A stretch of DNA of 64,000 nt, taken from positions 6,936,501 to 7,000,500 of the forward strand of contig CM074760.1 of the NCBI GenBank assembly GCA_037355855.1, in the 5' to 3' direction. Below are positions 44,708 through 57,200 of this stretch, piece after piece. The translations under genes and the position numbers were made by a program. This DNA is from Pseudo-nitzschia pungens (lineage: Eukaryota; Bacillariophyta; Bacillariophyceae; Bacillariales; Bacillariaceae). The stretch's first letter is position 1, and each line of letters begins with the position of its first letter. The notes beneath the pieces are model-generated. The model saw only the letters and a program-made list of their open reading frames with translations, had not been told where the DNA came from and ran no database searches.

Positions 44708-46351
44708 CCCGTATTGTTCCTCGAAAAATTCCAGCACGTCCTCTCTCGAGTATCGCAGCGACCAATGCACGCACACAAAGGTGGTTTCCGGAAAGGCGCA
44801 TATCCACGGATGCAACTGGGAGTAGTGGGTGTGGCCCTTCTTCTTGGTGGATTCGTCGAGTTCCGAGGACGGTTGTCCCAGAAAGGTCACCTCGTGGATG
44901 ATGTGCTTGTACTTGGGCAGTATGTCTTCGTAGCGCTCGCGGAGGAGGTCGATGGTGGTGTCCCCGGTGTAAAAGAGCAAGCCCTGGTGGTAGGATTCCG
45001 TGATCCGGACGTCCTCCCGGATCAGCGCCCCGAGCTCGCTCTTGGGCAGCGCCGCATATTCCTCCTTCAAGCGGGTCTTGACCCGGTAGAGGCCGTAGGA
45101 GACGGCGGGCACCCCGTTCTTGTGCGGAGCCGAGAAGACCTGCACGCCGAGCGGCTGGGGAGAACCGGTGTAGGCATATCGGGGCAGCAAGACCTCGTCC
45201 CCGTCCTCCACGGGACAAACGTCAAAGACCCCCAGAGCCGCGATGGTTTCGGCGTCGGTCTGGTGCTCGTCGCCGTAGTTGAGCTGGGCCTCGGCGATGA
45301 GGAATCTGTTCACCAGCGAACAAATGGCGCGGGGCGCAAAAATGGTCGCGTTGCCCGACGCGTGGACCGGCAGGGCCGCGATGTGGTCCCGGTGCCCGTG
45401 GGTCAGCAGCACCGTTTTCGGTTCCAGCGATTTCACGTGGAAACCGGCGTCCAGGACGATCCCCAGCTCGGGAAGAAAGTAGGTCGACGCATCGGCGCTT
45501 CGTCCGAGCCCAACGATGCTCAAGCCCCTCTCCAATTCCACCTTTCTGAGGGTGTGGTCGTCTCCGGGAACTCCGATGTGCCAGTTCAGGGCCTTGCTTG
45601 CCGCTTCGGTCACTCTCGTCCCCTCGATGGGAGGCAGGAGCTGCAGACTCCCGGCCAGCGCCCGCAGCGGCTGGGGAAAGGTATCGACGCTTCCGGACTG
45701 GGCCTTTTGGACGGTGTCGAACATGGAGGCCAGTTCCATCAGGCTCACCCTGCCATCGTGGTTGTCGTCGGCCAGGAGCAACAGCTTGGTGGCAACGCGC
45801 TCGATGGTGTGGGTCCCGTTCTCGTCGGCATCCAGGACCCGCCGGGCGTGGGACCTCGCCACCTGGCCCTTGGCGCTGGTGGAATGGGCAATCTCCGTCA
45901 CGATGCTTCGCGACAGATCGATGAAGAGGGACCGGGCCTCCTCGACGGACAGCGTGCCGCTCCCGCACACGTCGTACGTCTCGAAAATTTGCTGGATGAG
46001 GGTTCGTTTCTTCCCCGCGGTACCCGAGAGCGCAACGGCCGAGTCTTCGTCCCCCGAGAGAAGAGCCAGGATCGTTTGCGCCAGCGAGGTGAGCGCGTCC
46101 ACCGTTTCCAGCGGAGGCGACGGAATTTTATCCAATATGACCCCGGCATCATCAGCGCTGCTCTGTTTCCGAACGGTCCCGCATCGCGAACGAATCATTC
46201 CAGCATTTTGGTTGGTGCGTGTACTTGTACTCTGCGGCGAAGGAGCATTATTGTTTCGTAGCAGCAATGGGGTTTGGCCCATCCAGGCGTTGGCACTGTG
46301 GAGTAGGCACACCAGCCACAGCCAGGTAACTCCGCCAACAACTCGTCTCAT
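44675..46351 (-). CDS. EF-hand + tRNase Z-like metallo-beta-lactamase fusion
   Basis: Numbered from Met 46351 it has 558 residues. It starts with a signal peptide (GGVTWLWLVCLLHSANA) followed by A-W-M-G, a Trp-type plastid cleavage site. About residues 115-210 hold three EF-hand-like loops: one with D-V-C-G-S-G-T-L-S..E, one degenerate (D-A-D-E-N-G), and one canonical (D-D-N-H-D-G-R-V-S-L-M-E). A beta-lactamase domain follows with T-H-G-H-R-D-H (metal ligands), A-P-H-K, Y-T-G-D-T-T, H-E-V-T-F-L, G-H-T-H-Y-S and a late H-W-S-L-R-Y. These match the short tRNase Z layout (plant TRZ1/TRZ2), which cuts the tRNA 3' trailer. A plastid tRNA-processing role is inferred. The frame is open to 46540 (621 residues). 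Alternative: another MBL hydrolase. Confidence 0.85.
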   Translation of the reverse strand: MRRVVGGVTWLWLVCLLHSANAWMGQTPLLLRNNNAPSPQSTSTRTNQNAGMIRSRCGTVRKQSSADDAGVILDKIPSPPLETVDALTSLAQTILALLSGDEDSAVALSGTAGKKRTLIQQIFETYDVCGSGTLSVEEARSLFIDLSRSIVTEIAHSTSAKGQVARSHARRVLDADENGTHTIERVATKLLLLADDNHDGRVSLMELASMFDTVQKAQSGSVDTFPQPLRALAGSLQLLPPIEGTRVTEAASKALNWHIGVPGDDHTLRKVELERGLSIVGLGRSADASTYFLPELGIVLDAGFHVKSLEPKTVLLTHGHRDHIAALPVHASGNATIFAPRAICSLVNRFLIAEAQLNYGDEHQTDAETIAALGVFDVCPVEDGDEVLLPRYAYTGSPQPLGVQVFSAPHKNGVPAVSYGLYRVKTRLKEEYAALPKSELGALIREDVRITESYHQGLLFYTGDTTIDLLRERYEDILPKYKHIIHEVTFLGQPSSELDESTKKKGHTHYSQLHPWICAFPETTFVCVHWSLRYSREDVLEFFEEQYGGVPKNVVLWI

Positions 46352-47487
46352 TATCGTCGATGTGATGTGTGGCCGTTCTCGTGCTCGAGATTCTGATTTC
46401 ATCGCCGCCTTGTCCGGTATCGGTCTGCGGTTGGGGAAACAATTGTGTGTGGGCCGTGCGAAGGATACAATGTGGGATGGTGCAGGAACTTTGAAAAAAA
46501 CCTTCCTCTCCCTCGATTTATCCAATTCGGTCAGTCCCAATAAATGATCCGTTCCTGTATTTCAAGAATATAATATGATTCGAATTACCGTTGAACCGGT
46601 TTGCTAGACAGCGTATTCCGATGATTGTTGGTTGTTCGAAGCACGAAATGAAGTAAAGTTGCTCCGAATTTTGTACTTTCCGCTTTCTGTGTTTTGAGAT
46701 CAGACGACGGTCGACGTAACCTTACCGTACGGTAAGTACCGGTAGCTTTCTTTGTTTGACACTTTCATCCGTTTGAGCATCTGGAACTTTTGTGAACGAA
46801 GAAATCGATTGAACTTTTCTCGTCAACAATCATCTCCAAAAAATAAATCAAACGGATCTTTAGGTATCATATGTGCGATGCATACACACCGGACCTAATG
46901 TGAGAGACATCGACGATGATGATTCGGACACAAAGACGAGTCAATCAATCAACTACGAGTATCAGCCCATCATACTTGATTCTGGGTTGCTAGCGGAGAC
47001 AAAACGATTCACTACGCCTCCAACTGAACAAGTATTGATATTCTTTGAGTACGAGTATTCGATTCGAGAATTCACCTCTGTACTATTTTTTAAAAAACAA
47101 AGTGTGTTTTGAGTATGTCTAGGTTCCTTTCATCCTGCTATTGCCGGATGAAATCTCTGTCTTCGAAAGCCTTTCGTGGGACATTATGAGAGTATATGAT
47201 TGCAATGGATTCCTTGTCATGATAACATTCAGTAAGTTTTCCTTCCGTGCGATATCGCGTAGTATCCATAATGCCTATCATACAACCATAAATTGGTTCC
47301 ATGTTTTCACGAGGCACCCCCGCACTCGTGAGCAAATACGGATGCCTTGTTTATACGGTAGTCCATTTGCAAAACCGACGCAAGAGAGCATGATTCGCAG
47401 CCAGTTGACTTCTGGATTTGCCCAGCTTGTTGTTGTGTCCTTTTTGTATCGCATTGTGTACGAGTACTTTTGGGCTCCATTGCCCTA
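46352..47487. other. intergenic region (MBL start / C69 stop)
   Basis: The open frame 46352-46540 may extend the MBL N-terminus. GTAACCTTACCGTACGGTAAGTACCGG is seen near 46717-46743. No separate gene is supported. Confidence 0.45.
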
Positions 47488-49477
47488 CTAGGCCTCCACT
47501 GCTGGAACTCTCTTGCTACCAACTCCACGCAATAGGTTCTGTGGAGAAAATTCCGTTGCGACATGCGTTTCAATGGCTTTTGGTGTTTTCGGAGGATTGC
47601 AGCATTTGGGTTTGGTAGGCGGAGGAGGCGGGCCGTCCCGGTAGCCAACTGCTTCCAGCCACCAGGAAGGGTACCCCACCGGCTTGGTGATGTCACCACC
47701 GTCCTCCGCTTCGGATTCTTTCCGGTTCACGAATCCATCGGCGTATCGGAACATGAGTTCGTCCGATAAGGACCACAGGGATGCCACAATAGCATCCGCG
47801 TTGCTTGCCAATGCGTTCTCCACCGACGCCATGTTTTGGTGCCGCCGGTATTCGTTTTCGATGGTCGAAACCAATTCCACGGAAGCTTGTTCGAGCTCGT
47901 CCTGGCGCTTCGCAATGTCCTTTATCATGTACGACCACTTGAGATTGGCAATGTTGTGGGCATAGCAGGCGGCCCAAAACGCGCTCTCTCTCGAAAAGAC
48001 CGACTGGTGCCCGGATCGAAACGACTCCGGAACGTCCGACATGCCCACCACAAAGGGAGTGAAGACGGTCGCGAGGGCGGAAGAGGGACCAAACCACAAC
48101 ACGGAACCGGGGCCTCCGTTCGATCGTGGTCGCTTGCTCTGAACGACGTAGGTGTCGCTGGTTCGATACAGACCAATCGCGCGCTCCCAATTCCCCCCGA
48201 CGGCGCTTTCGTTGGGCCCTTCCTTCCATCGATCCGGTGTTCCGAAGGGTCCACCCGCAAGGTTTCCCTCCGCTGACAGATCAAACTCGGTCCCCCGGAG
48301 TGTGTCACGATGGAATCGAAACAAGTCGCGTTGCGACAGGGGCTGGTCGGGTTTCACCGAGAAGGGGTAGACCGGATCGGATTGCAGATCGGTGTAATCG
48401 GTGGGAAAGGGTTGGGACGGAGCCGCCAAGCGGTAGGACGCCCACACGCGTCGTCCGCTGTAGAACTTGTGGGCGTATTCTCCGTCCGAATAAAGCTTGG
48501 TGAAATCGAGCAGGCCATCCTGCTCCACCGACGTCCACCACCCGTAGTCCATGGCAACCTCGTGGACGCTGTCGCTCATCAAGAACCGCTCGGTGTCGTT
48601 CGGATCGACCTGGCGAATGATAAACATGTTGGCAATGACCGCAAACTCGTCGTCGTCGACTTTTTCTGCGGCCCAGATCGCGGACTTGCCGGTAGGATCC
48701 GGCAAGATGTGAAAGATCCAGGCTTCCTCCGGGTCGGTTACCGCAAGGGATTCCGCTGAGTTGAAACGAACAGCGTTGCTCGGTTAGAAAAAAACCCATT
48801 TGTTTCTACATGCCAAACCAACCATTCGTCTCCGTTATAACTTTTAGAGCTGCGTCATACTCACCCGTCCCTTCGAATTCTCCCGCTCCATAAAACCCAT
48901 GAGCTACTGCCAAGTCGCCCATGAGTTGGACAGCCTGTTTCGCAGTCGCAGCCCGTTCCATAGCTATCTTTGACAGCTCATCGATGCTGAACAAGGCCGT
49001 TCCATTTGGGTGTTGGTGGATCGGACGGGCACCAAAGACACCGGAGCATGTCGATTCGCCAATACCAACCTGCATTTCGTTCACGGCTCCGTAGGTTTCT
49101 TCGAGATACGCGTAGGTGTGAGGAACTTGCGGAATGTAGCCGATCGGCACGAAGGACTCGTGATTTTCTCCGTCCTTGGGATAATATTCGGGAATCTTGC
49201 GTTCGTATCCAACATACCGCGGGTAGCTTTCGGGAGAAAAATAAATGGGACGGCGACTATCCGGAGGATAATCGGCAGCCGGAACCTTGACCAATCTCGG
49301 ATCCGTGTCGAATTCACCATCGTTGCTGTGCGAACACATGACGGATCCGTCGGCGGATGCATCCTTTCCTACCGCGAACACAGTGCACGCTTGGACTTGC
49401 TTGCTGCTAGAGTTTGAAAGAAGGGCGAATAGGAAAAGGGCAGCGAACCCACGCAATGAAGAGCCTATCCGCATCAT
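47488..49477 (-). CDS. secreted peptidase family C69 (dipeptidase/secernin-like), 2 exons
   Basis: Exons in coding order are 49477-48865 and 48755-47488, with a 109-bp intron (GTGAGT..CAG); the product has 626 residues. The signal peptide (LRGFAALFLFALLSNSSSKQVQA) is followed directly by Cys, giving C-T-V-F-A-V-G-K-D-A-S-A-D-G. In C69 N-terminal-nucleophile peptidases this Cys, at the mature N-terminus, is catalytic. Signal cleavage could thus expose it. Conserved-looking blocks follow: SHSNDGEFDTDPRL, YPRYVG, GIGESTC and AVTDPEEAWIFHILP across the splice site. The peptidase core spans roughly residues 30-400; the rest includes CYAHNIANLKWS and a Pro/Lys-rich tail. Expected in the ER, vacuole or outside the cell. 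Upstream Mets (to 49585) would bury the signal peptide and are less likely. Confidence 0.9.
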
Positions 49478-50527
49478 GGTCGCCTGCTGGTAATGTGTGG
49501 TAGGCTGTGTGATGTTTGAGTTATTCCACTCGTGATTTCGATACCAGGAAAGATATCGGTGCAAATGTCGGATTACGCACGACAATCACCGTCGTATTCT
49601 TTTGTGTGTTGTGCTTCTGAATCTTGTTTGAACGACTGTTTTCGGGTTTCGACAAGCGTCGGCAGTTGAGAAAGAGAGAAAAAGCAAAGAAAGAGCCGAT
49701 CAGAATTTCACCGTCGAAAAACCGAAAACGAACAGAATGGAAATTCCACTGACGTTTTTGTACTATCCTTAGGGTTAGAGATACTTTACGTTTATATGGA
49801 TGAAAAAACTTGTCGTACTCATTGGTATGTACAAAGGTACCTAAATATGTACCATTCATATGGTGCCATACATACACCATCGGTTTCGTGTACACGTACG
49901 AATAACCTTACGAGTACGTAGTAACGTCTCACCTTTCAGTCGTTTTCCTGAGGATGAACAAAATAAGGTAAGATTAAAAGCAGATTGTTTCTACTAGCAT
50001 CCTAGCTTGGAGTCCAGGAACCAGAAATCACATGCGGACAACATTATTAGCACAAATCCTACCAATGCGTTCATCATAATCATTTCTTGATCGTACCACC
50101 AGCTCTAATGCACAACAGGAATAGAGCAGCATCGTCATACTCCCCCTCCGTACTCTGTGTCCAAAAAAAAGGCATCATAAGAGAAAGTGGTGGTGACCAG
50201 GCAGGAAAAGAACCTCTATTAGGAACTCAGAACAAGGCAAGCCGACGATCGCAATGAAGACATATGAACTAGATATATGTCTATTTGTAGGTGCAACAGG
50301 AGAGGCTGTACAAACCGTGCAAGCAATGACAATCTGGTGCCACTCCAAAAACTACACGTGCACAGATTTCTGTTGCTAAAAAATGTTACGTTCTACGTAA
50401 GGTTACTCCAAAAATTATACACACAAACTAGTTTTCAATATAGTCCCGAGGACGAGGAATCTTCTAACCCCAAACAACACCCGAAGAGTTCACATTGTTC
50501 GAACCCCGTCTCCCTGTCATTTCCGTC
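49478..50527. other. intergenic region
   Basis: AT-rich, about 1 kb. ATAACCTTACGAGTACG (near 49901) and ACGTAAGGTTACTCC (near 50394) words occur. No gene. Confidence 0.5.
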
Positions 50528-51965
50528 TCAATCTGCAACGTTGGACCCAACCTTCTCGTTGGTGATGGCATGCTCACCGCTGCACCCGAAAAAGGAGCGT
50601 TCGTCGCAGCTGTACCGGGCCAGGACATCTTCCGCGGCCTCTTCGATCGCCTCCAGCTTGTCCAGGAGATCGACCGCGGCATCGAGATCGCGCAAGAGAA
50701 GGGCATAGTGTTCGGCGAAGCGATGGTTTGCCGTTCGAAGATCCGCCTCGATGAGGTCCTGGATGTCCTCTGTCTCGCGAATGTCGGCAAGGAACTTGGC
50801 CTGGCGGAATTCAAACGCATCCTCGTCCTCGCTCGTGTTTTTCATCTGCTGGTCGCTGCGGTCCAGCACTTCGCTCCCGATGTTCCCAATGTCACCGAGT
50901 ATTTCCGGTCGACGACCATTGTCGATGGCACGCTGATCCTTCTCTGTTCCGGGAGACTCATGGTTGGCAGAACCATTGTCATCCTTGTTGTGAGACCCAG
51001 TTGCCATCCCATTCCGAACGTTGCGATCGCATCCGGACTGATTTTGGGAAGCTCCATGCATGGTTCCTGCGACTGCCGTCGCTCTTCCGTTATTGGGTCT
51101 TGGCACTATGTTAGAGGAGGATCTACTACGTGCCGTATGGTTCTCAGCGTCGTCGCTCCGACCGTCTCTGGCGGGAACGACCGGAGGTGTCGGGGTCACA
51201 GCAGCGACCAAAGGAACTGGTTTTTGCAGTGGATTGCTATCCCTGACACGCGTTTGCAAGTGCGTCGGCTCCTGATGCTGTTGATATTGATATTGATATT
51301 GATATTGGTGTCGATACTGGTTTTGGTTTTGACCTTGGGGTTGGTTTTGCTTCCGCTGATTCCGAATCTGGTTTCTTCCTGCCTCAACCTCATTTCCGGT
51401 TGAGACTCGGCGAGAAGACTCGCTGGTGCCGCGACTGGGATTCGAAGAATGATCGATGCGAGATGCGATCCCCGGCTTCTTTCCCGAATCCGAAAAGATA
51501 GCACTATTATCATCACGACCAACCGACGTGTTGGTTGGAATGATTGCAATTGGTTTTTCAGTCGCTCGTGGATTCTCACCTGCATTGCTTGTCTGCTGCA
51601 TTTGTTTCCTCTGTTGGTGGACCGAATCCAAAACACGCACCGACGCAGGGAATGAAGATGATGGACGCATCGAGCGCTGCTCTTGCTGCTCTTGCTCCTC
51701 TTGTCGCTTCTGTCGTTTGTTTTGTGGTTGGAGAACGTCATTGGGTTCGGCTGCTCCGGAAGTCGGATCGGGTCGATCCGTTCGAGAATCGGAATTCGTG
51801 TGGTGATTGTCGAGCGATACTCGTCGCGATTCTTCTCTCGGAGCTGGGTCCGAATGGCGCGACAGAGGGTTGCCGTACAACGCCGAGAATTTCGTCTGGC
51901 TTGGTGCGGGACCGGTGGCGATGGAAGAAGCCTCGTTGCTGTTTCTACCGGTTTGGTGATCTTGG

Positions 51966-51996
<31 letters not shown>

Positions 51997-52675
51997 CATC
52001 GCCGCCGCCATTATTACTACTGCTGTTACTGCCACCCGTTTTGTTCACAACACTCACTGGTTCACCCTTCCCGCTTGGGTTCACCGCATTGCTTTCGTCA
52101 TTCCTGCCCTTGTTCGGATCCATGCTTCCGTTTGCGTCAAGAGCTGTCGCTCCATTGGCTTTGCTCTCGTTCTTTTTTGCAAATCGAGAAAACCCAAACG
52201 TTCCGTTCGGTTTGGCAACGGAAGTCCCCGGGGTGGCATCGGTTTTGCGGCGCTCGGTTCCAAAGTCGGAGCCGTAGCCGTAGCCGTCCCCGAACGAAGC
52301 TCCGTCGTGGAAGCCGTCGTGCCCGAGATCGAAGGAAGCATCGATGCTCCTGCCGGACCCGATGCTGTTGTCGTCGAACAAAAAGAACCCCTCGGCGCCA
52401 CCATCCCCACCGCCGTGATCGGAGAAGGAAAAGTCGTCTCGGTGACGGAAGCCTCCGTCGGAAAGATCGTCCCAGGCGGTGTTGTTGTTGTTCTTCTCTC
52501 CGCCCGAGGAAGGACGGAACTCTGCGCCGTTTCCCGTCTTATTGGCCGCGGCCGTTGAGCTCGGAGGGATGATGCGTCTGGTGGCAGTTGCCGCCGCGCC
52601 CTCGGAGACGTCTCGGGGCGTCTTTTCCGCCGCGGTCTTTCGTCGAGCAAAGCGCCCGATCCCGATTCCCGACAT
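50528..52675 (-). CDS. low-complexity protein with helical C-terminus, unknown
   Basis: A 715-residue protein starting MSGIGIGRFARRKTAAEK. Most of it is disordered: Gly/Asp/Phe-rich (about 75-150), Asn- and Ser-rich (220-260), Gln/Arg-rich, with an alternating Y-Q tract (repeat of the 6-bp unit TATTGA on +, about 51283-51306). The only structured-looking part is the last 100 residues (E-F-R-Q-A-K-F-L-A-D-I-R-E-T-E-D-I-Q...), amphipathic helices that could form a coiled coil. F-G-F-S-R-F-A-K-K-N echoes the N-terminal I-G-R-F-A-R-R-K. No known domain is seen and no function is proposed. The frame continues upstream to 52783, but the HTHTHT stretch there is a CA/TG microsatellite, likely leader sequence. 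Confidence 0.72.
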
Positions 52676-54205
52676 GGTTCTTGGTACCGACCGAATGTGC
52701 GGGCGTGTGAGTGTGTGTGTGTGCGTGTGCTCTATTCTGTTTCGTGCGCAGCAATATTCGCACACGGAACCATCGATATCCATTCACGCATGTCGCATTG
52801 CGAGTCGAGGGGAAATGGCATTGCGTTCGTCAACGCTGCACAAATTAGCAATTCAAATGACGAGCAAAAGGTAACACCGTAATTGCGGAACGATCTTCCT
52901 CGGAAGCACGAGTGCACAGAAACAACACAACATGACTCACCCGAGAACAGTGTTACACGTGGTGACGGTTTTTGGAGGCGAAAACTCCGGCAAGGAATTG
53001 TGTTCTAGTTCTTCGCCGCAAGTCGGAAGCAAAGCTCGGGAGACGTCGTCGATGGAACGAAGAGATGATTGCGGGAGGTGCTTTGGGATCAGTATCATAT
53101 ACTGTACTGATTGAGTGACTTTTGTGGCGCTTCGAACAATGTTTCGTTGCTTCTTGGAGTCCAAGGATCCGAGGTATCATCGGCTCTCCTGTCGCTTCTT
53201 TTGACCGAGAGCGCCGGTTGCAAGAAGAGCGAGCGAAGGACGATGTCGGATATCATCAGACACCGGACTTTCGATTTCCGTAACAAAATATGATGCCGAC
53301 AACTTGCTCTCATCGTTCTTTCTCCGGTATCAGTCGTGGATTTTAGTCCCGAATCGGCCTTAGTATCTTGCAAGACTTCTTCATCCTTTGTTGGCAGCAT
53401 GTCCATTCATCAAAATACATTGGCAGCAGATATCAGCGTTCACATTACTACTGTTTCTGACTTTTTGGCAAACCACCCAGTAGCAGCAGTACTACTAGTA
53501 TTAGTAGTATTACAACCAAGAACCATAATAGATCAGGGTTTTGGGAAGGGATTGGGCTTTTCAGTGGAACTACTAAAGAGATTCAACTTAGTATGATACA
53601 CAGTCTTCTGAATTGTGATACAGAATGAATGAATTATGCATTCCTAATCACCATTGAAGACTTCCCAGTTTGGTGGCAGATTTCAATGACAATCTTGCAA
53701 AGTACTGTATTAGCTTTCTTCTTCCAAAAGGTATGACTCGCCGGTTGATAATTGTTCATTTTACGCGACAACGGCGACGACGACAATGCATACTAGTAAA
53801 CCTTACCAGATACCTTACGGTAGATGATTCGTTTGTTAAAATACTCCTGGTAACCTTACTCGTACGGTAGTTGTTTCAACTCCCGCAGGGTGCTCGATGC
53901 CCCTCAAGAATTGATTCACGATCATTGCCAAGCGCCATCAAACTGCACGAGTAAGGTTGTTTACACTGGTGCCACACTCCATCCAGGGTAGAACCAGCCA
54001 ATAGGACTCGCCAGGAACGAATCAACAGCGCAGCGCAACGCAACCCTAACTCATTCCGTTGAGAACACCGCATTCGAGTATAGTTCAATCCAATCCAATC
54101 CAATCCAATCGAATCCAATAAATCCAATCAATTCAATTCAATTCAATTCAATTCCATCAGTCATCGCTAAGATTACCGTACACACATCGGAATTCAAATT
54201 CCGAG
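52676..54205. other. divergent intergenic region with tandem repeats
   Basis: It holds a TG/CG microsatellite at about 52704-52731, ACTAGT-type words near 53490-53515, GTAACCTTAC words near 53795 and 53850, and the pentamer repeat before the TRAPPC11-like start. No gene is supported. Confidence 0.5.
54087..54155. repeat. CCAAT / TTCAA pentamer tandem repeat upstream of the TRAPPC11-like start
   Basis: Runs of CCAAT (with TCCAAT units, 54087-54122) then CAATT/TTCAA (54127-54155) occur about 50 bp before the ATG at 54206. They are probably in the 5' UTR or core promoter. Confidence 0.85.
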
Positions 54206-57200
54206 ATGGAGTCCTATCCGGGAGAGTTGCTCTTCGGGGTGTCCCCCCTCGTCTTTTGCGTCGACGCAACGCTTTCCAACAGGGACGACGAGGGCGCTCC
54301 GAGCGGCAACCGCAGCCAGTTCGAAAAGTTCTTGGACACGATCGCGGCTTCCTCGTCCATGGTCGACGACGGGGATGACGACATCTACGAGGGCGGACCC
54401 GTGATGCAGCGCGTCGAGGAGGAACAATCCGACAACGAGGACGAGACCCTCTTGAACACCAGCATCGGCGGGGACGGAAACGGCGACCTCGGTCTCTTTG
54501 CCCGCAATCTTCGGCGCCAGAGAGGTTCCCAGCTGCCTCTCGCCGCTCCGGCAAGCCCCAAGACCGATCGGCACGAAGACCGGCGCGGGAGTTTCACCGG
54601 GAGTCGATCCCCCCTCATGCAAACCCTGAATCGCATGGGCAGCATGCGGAGCGTGCCGAGCAATCGAGCCGGGGGAAATGGTGGCGGCGGCGGCGGCAGT
54701 GGCAGTGGCAGTGGCAGTGGCGGAGACTCCCGTGGCGGCGAGGCCGGCGGCGGCAACCCGTTGCAGTCCCTCGGCGTCGAGGTTTCCCCCTCCTTTTCGG
54801 AAGCCCTGCAAAAGGGACAATCCTTCTTTCAGCGGGCCCGGATCGTTCCCACGTCCGCGAGACACGGATTCCCTCCCTCGAAGGATCCCACCGGTCGGTC
54901 GAATCGCGTCGTTGCGCTCACCGGGTTGCTTCCCGGCCAGCAACCGCAGTCACCGAAACTCTCGCAGCAGCAGCAGCAGACGGACCAGATACTGCGAACG
55001 CGGATGCAATCGGCGATCCAGAAGCGACCCATCGATGGAATCTTGCCCAGCGGGTGGCTGGAAAAACACGCCGCCGCTCTGCCGAGCGTGATCATCGTGG
55101 TGGGACAGATCCATCCCCCCCACCAGCAAACGCAACAACGCCAGGACGATCTGTTGGTGGAGGCCCTCGAAAACCTGCAGCACTCGCTGGCTCCGAAACG
55201 AAAGGTGGACGTCAAGGTGGTGGCCCTGGTTCGGGAGGGGGTCTCCCCGATCATTGCCGATCAGTGGTCGCAGGGCATTCTGGGTCGACTGCCCGCCTTT
55301 CTCCACGACAACAACAGCGTTAGCGATACCGGAAAGCCGGACGAGGACGAACACCTGGTCACGCTCGTGCACGAGAGAGAGCTTCGATCCGACGACCAGA
55401 CCGATGCACCGTTTGCCATAGACGCCAACGCCAACAACGACACCGGCAACGCGGCCGGGCGCTCTTCCTCCGCCCTGCCCCGGCTGCACCACAGCATCCG
55501 CAGATCGAGCCTCCGATACTACAAGGATCGGTCGCGAGCCGTCAAGAACAAGCTCCTGCGGCTCGGGGGACCCCAGGCGGCCATGAACGTGTCTCCCGCA
55601 TTGTTTCCGCTGATGGTCCGGTACTGTTTCAAGGCGGCCGTCTTTTACGAGTTCCAGTGGAAGGAGGAAAAATCGCTCAAGTACACGGTCGAAGCCTATC
55701 GGTTGGTCGAAGCGTATTTTCGCTATCTGCTGATGCGCGCGGAGGAGGACGACGACGACGACGACGACTCCTCCTACAGCGACGAATCGGACAAAAAGTC
55801 GTCTTCGGACAAGGACTCGGGCCCCCCTTCGCTGCCGGATATCTCCGCAACGCCCAGCGATGTCTCCGCCAGAGCGGAAGTCTTTGATTGCGGAGACGGA
55901 GTGGAAATGTCTCTGCCGGGCACGACCACCGCGACATCCTCGAGCGACGACTTTTACGCGCCGATGACCCTGCCCGACGTTGCCGACGACATGGTGGACC
56001 AGTGCCGAGCGGTCGCCGATTGGCTCAATTTCAAGATCATGCAAATGTGCCTGGTTTCCCACGACAAGAGCGGCATGATCGCGGCCTCGCTCCAGTGGAA
56101 ACGCCACGTCCGCGCCTTTTGCTGCCCCCGCCGGTCCTTTCTCCACACGGCGGCCGCGCCGTGGCTGGATTGGTCCTACGTATCGCGCCAATTGATTGTC
56201 GTGAGCCAATTGCTGGAACGATACCCGCCTCGTTCCCTCGGGGAACTCGGGGCGGCGGCGGGAGCCGCAAACCGCGACGAAGATTTGTTGCGGTGCTGTC
56301 CGTGGCGGATCTTCGAGGCAGCAGCGGAGGCCCTGCTCAAGGCCGGGCACCGGATACGGCTGGTGATGAAACGGGGGGGATTGTCGTCCATGCCCCTGGG
56401 CAAGGAACCCCAGGACGGCTCGCTCAGGGTCCGATACGTTGGCGGGATCGACCACGAAGGGTTCCGTCCCTCGTTCGAGGAAGAATCCAAGAAGAACCAC
56501 ATGGAGCGAGCACTGGACCATGCCCTGCGAGGACTCGTCCTTTACGACAAAGAGGTGGAGCAGTTGAAGGCAAAGAATGCTCTGATGCCCTGGTCCCGTT
56601 CCGGGACACGGCTTCATTATCTTGCGGGAGGGGCTCTGCTGGGGCTGAACCGGCACTCCGAGGCCGTTCCGCACCTCGAGAAGGCGATGGAACTGTGCAA
56701 GGGATGGAATCGTCTCGAATCATCGGTCCGACGACTTTTGGTCGAATGTTACGAGAAGCAAGGTGCCGACAGCGCAGCATCCACCGATGGAGATCCGGAG
56801 AGTCGCAAGTCTCGGACTTCCTTTTTGTTGGATTGTTATTCGAAAACGAAACTCTCTGCGAAGGCGTTCGAAGATGCCATTGGGAATCTCACAACTCGGA
56901 ATGATTTGGATTCGTTCGAATCCGGTGGCGAGAAATACCTCCGATGGCAATGGAATTGCATCGACGGTGAGACTGGCGGTACGGCAGGTCAGCCATTTTC
57001 CTTTGCCCTGACATTTCCGGATTGCACGCACGCAACAGCAGGAGACAAGGTCAACGCGCACGTCTGGATCAAGTCGAACCTGGCATTCCCTGTTGGCGTG
57101 AAGCATTTGTCGCTATTGACCTTTCTAGGTTTATTTCCAACTTCCTCCGAAGACTTTCCAGCAAAGAATGTTTCTGGTGAGGAGTCGGCAATGATTTTTC

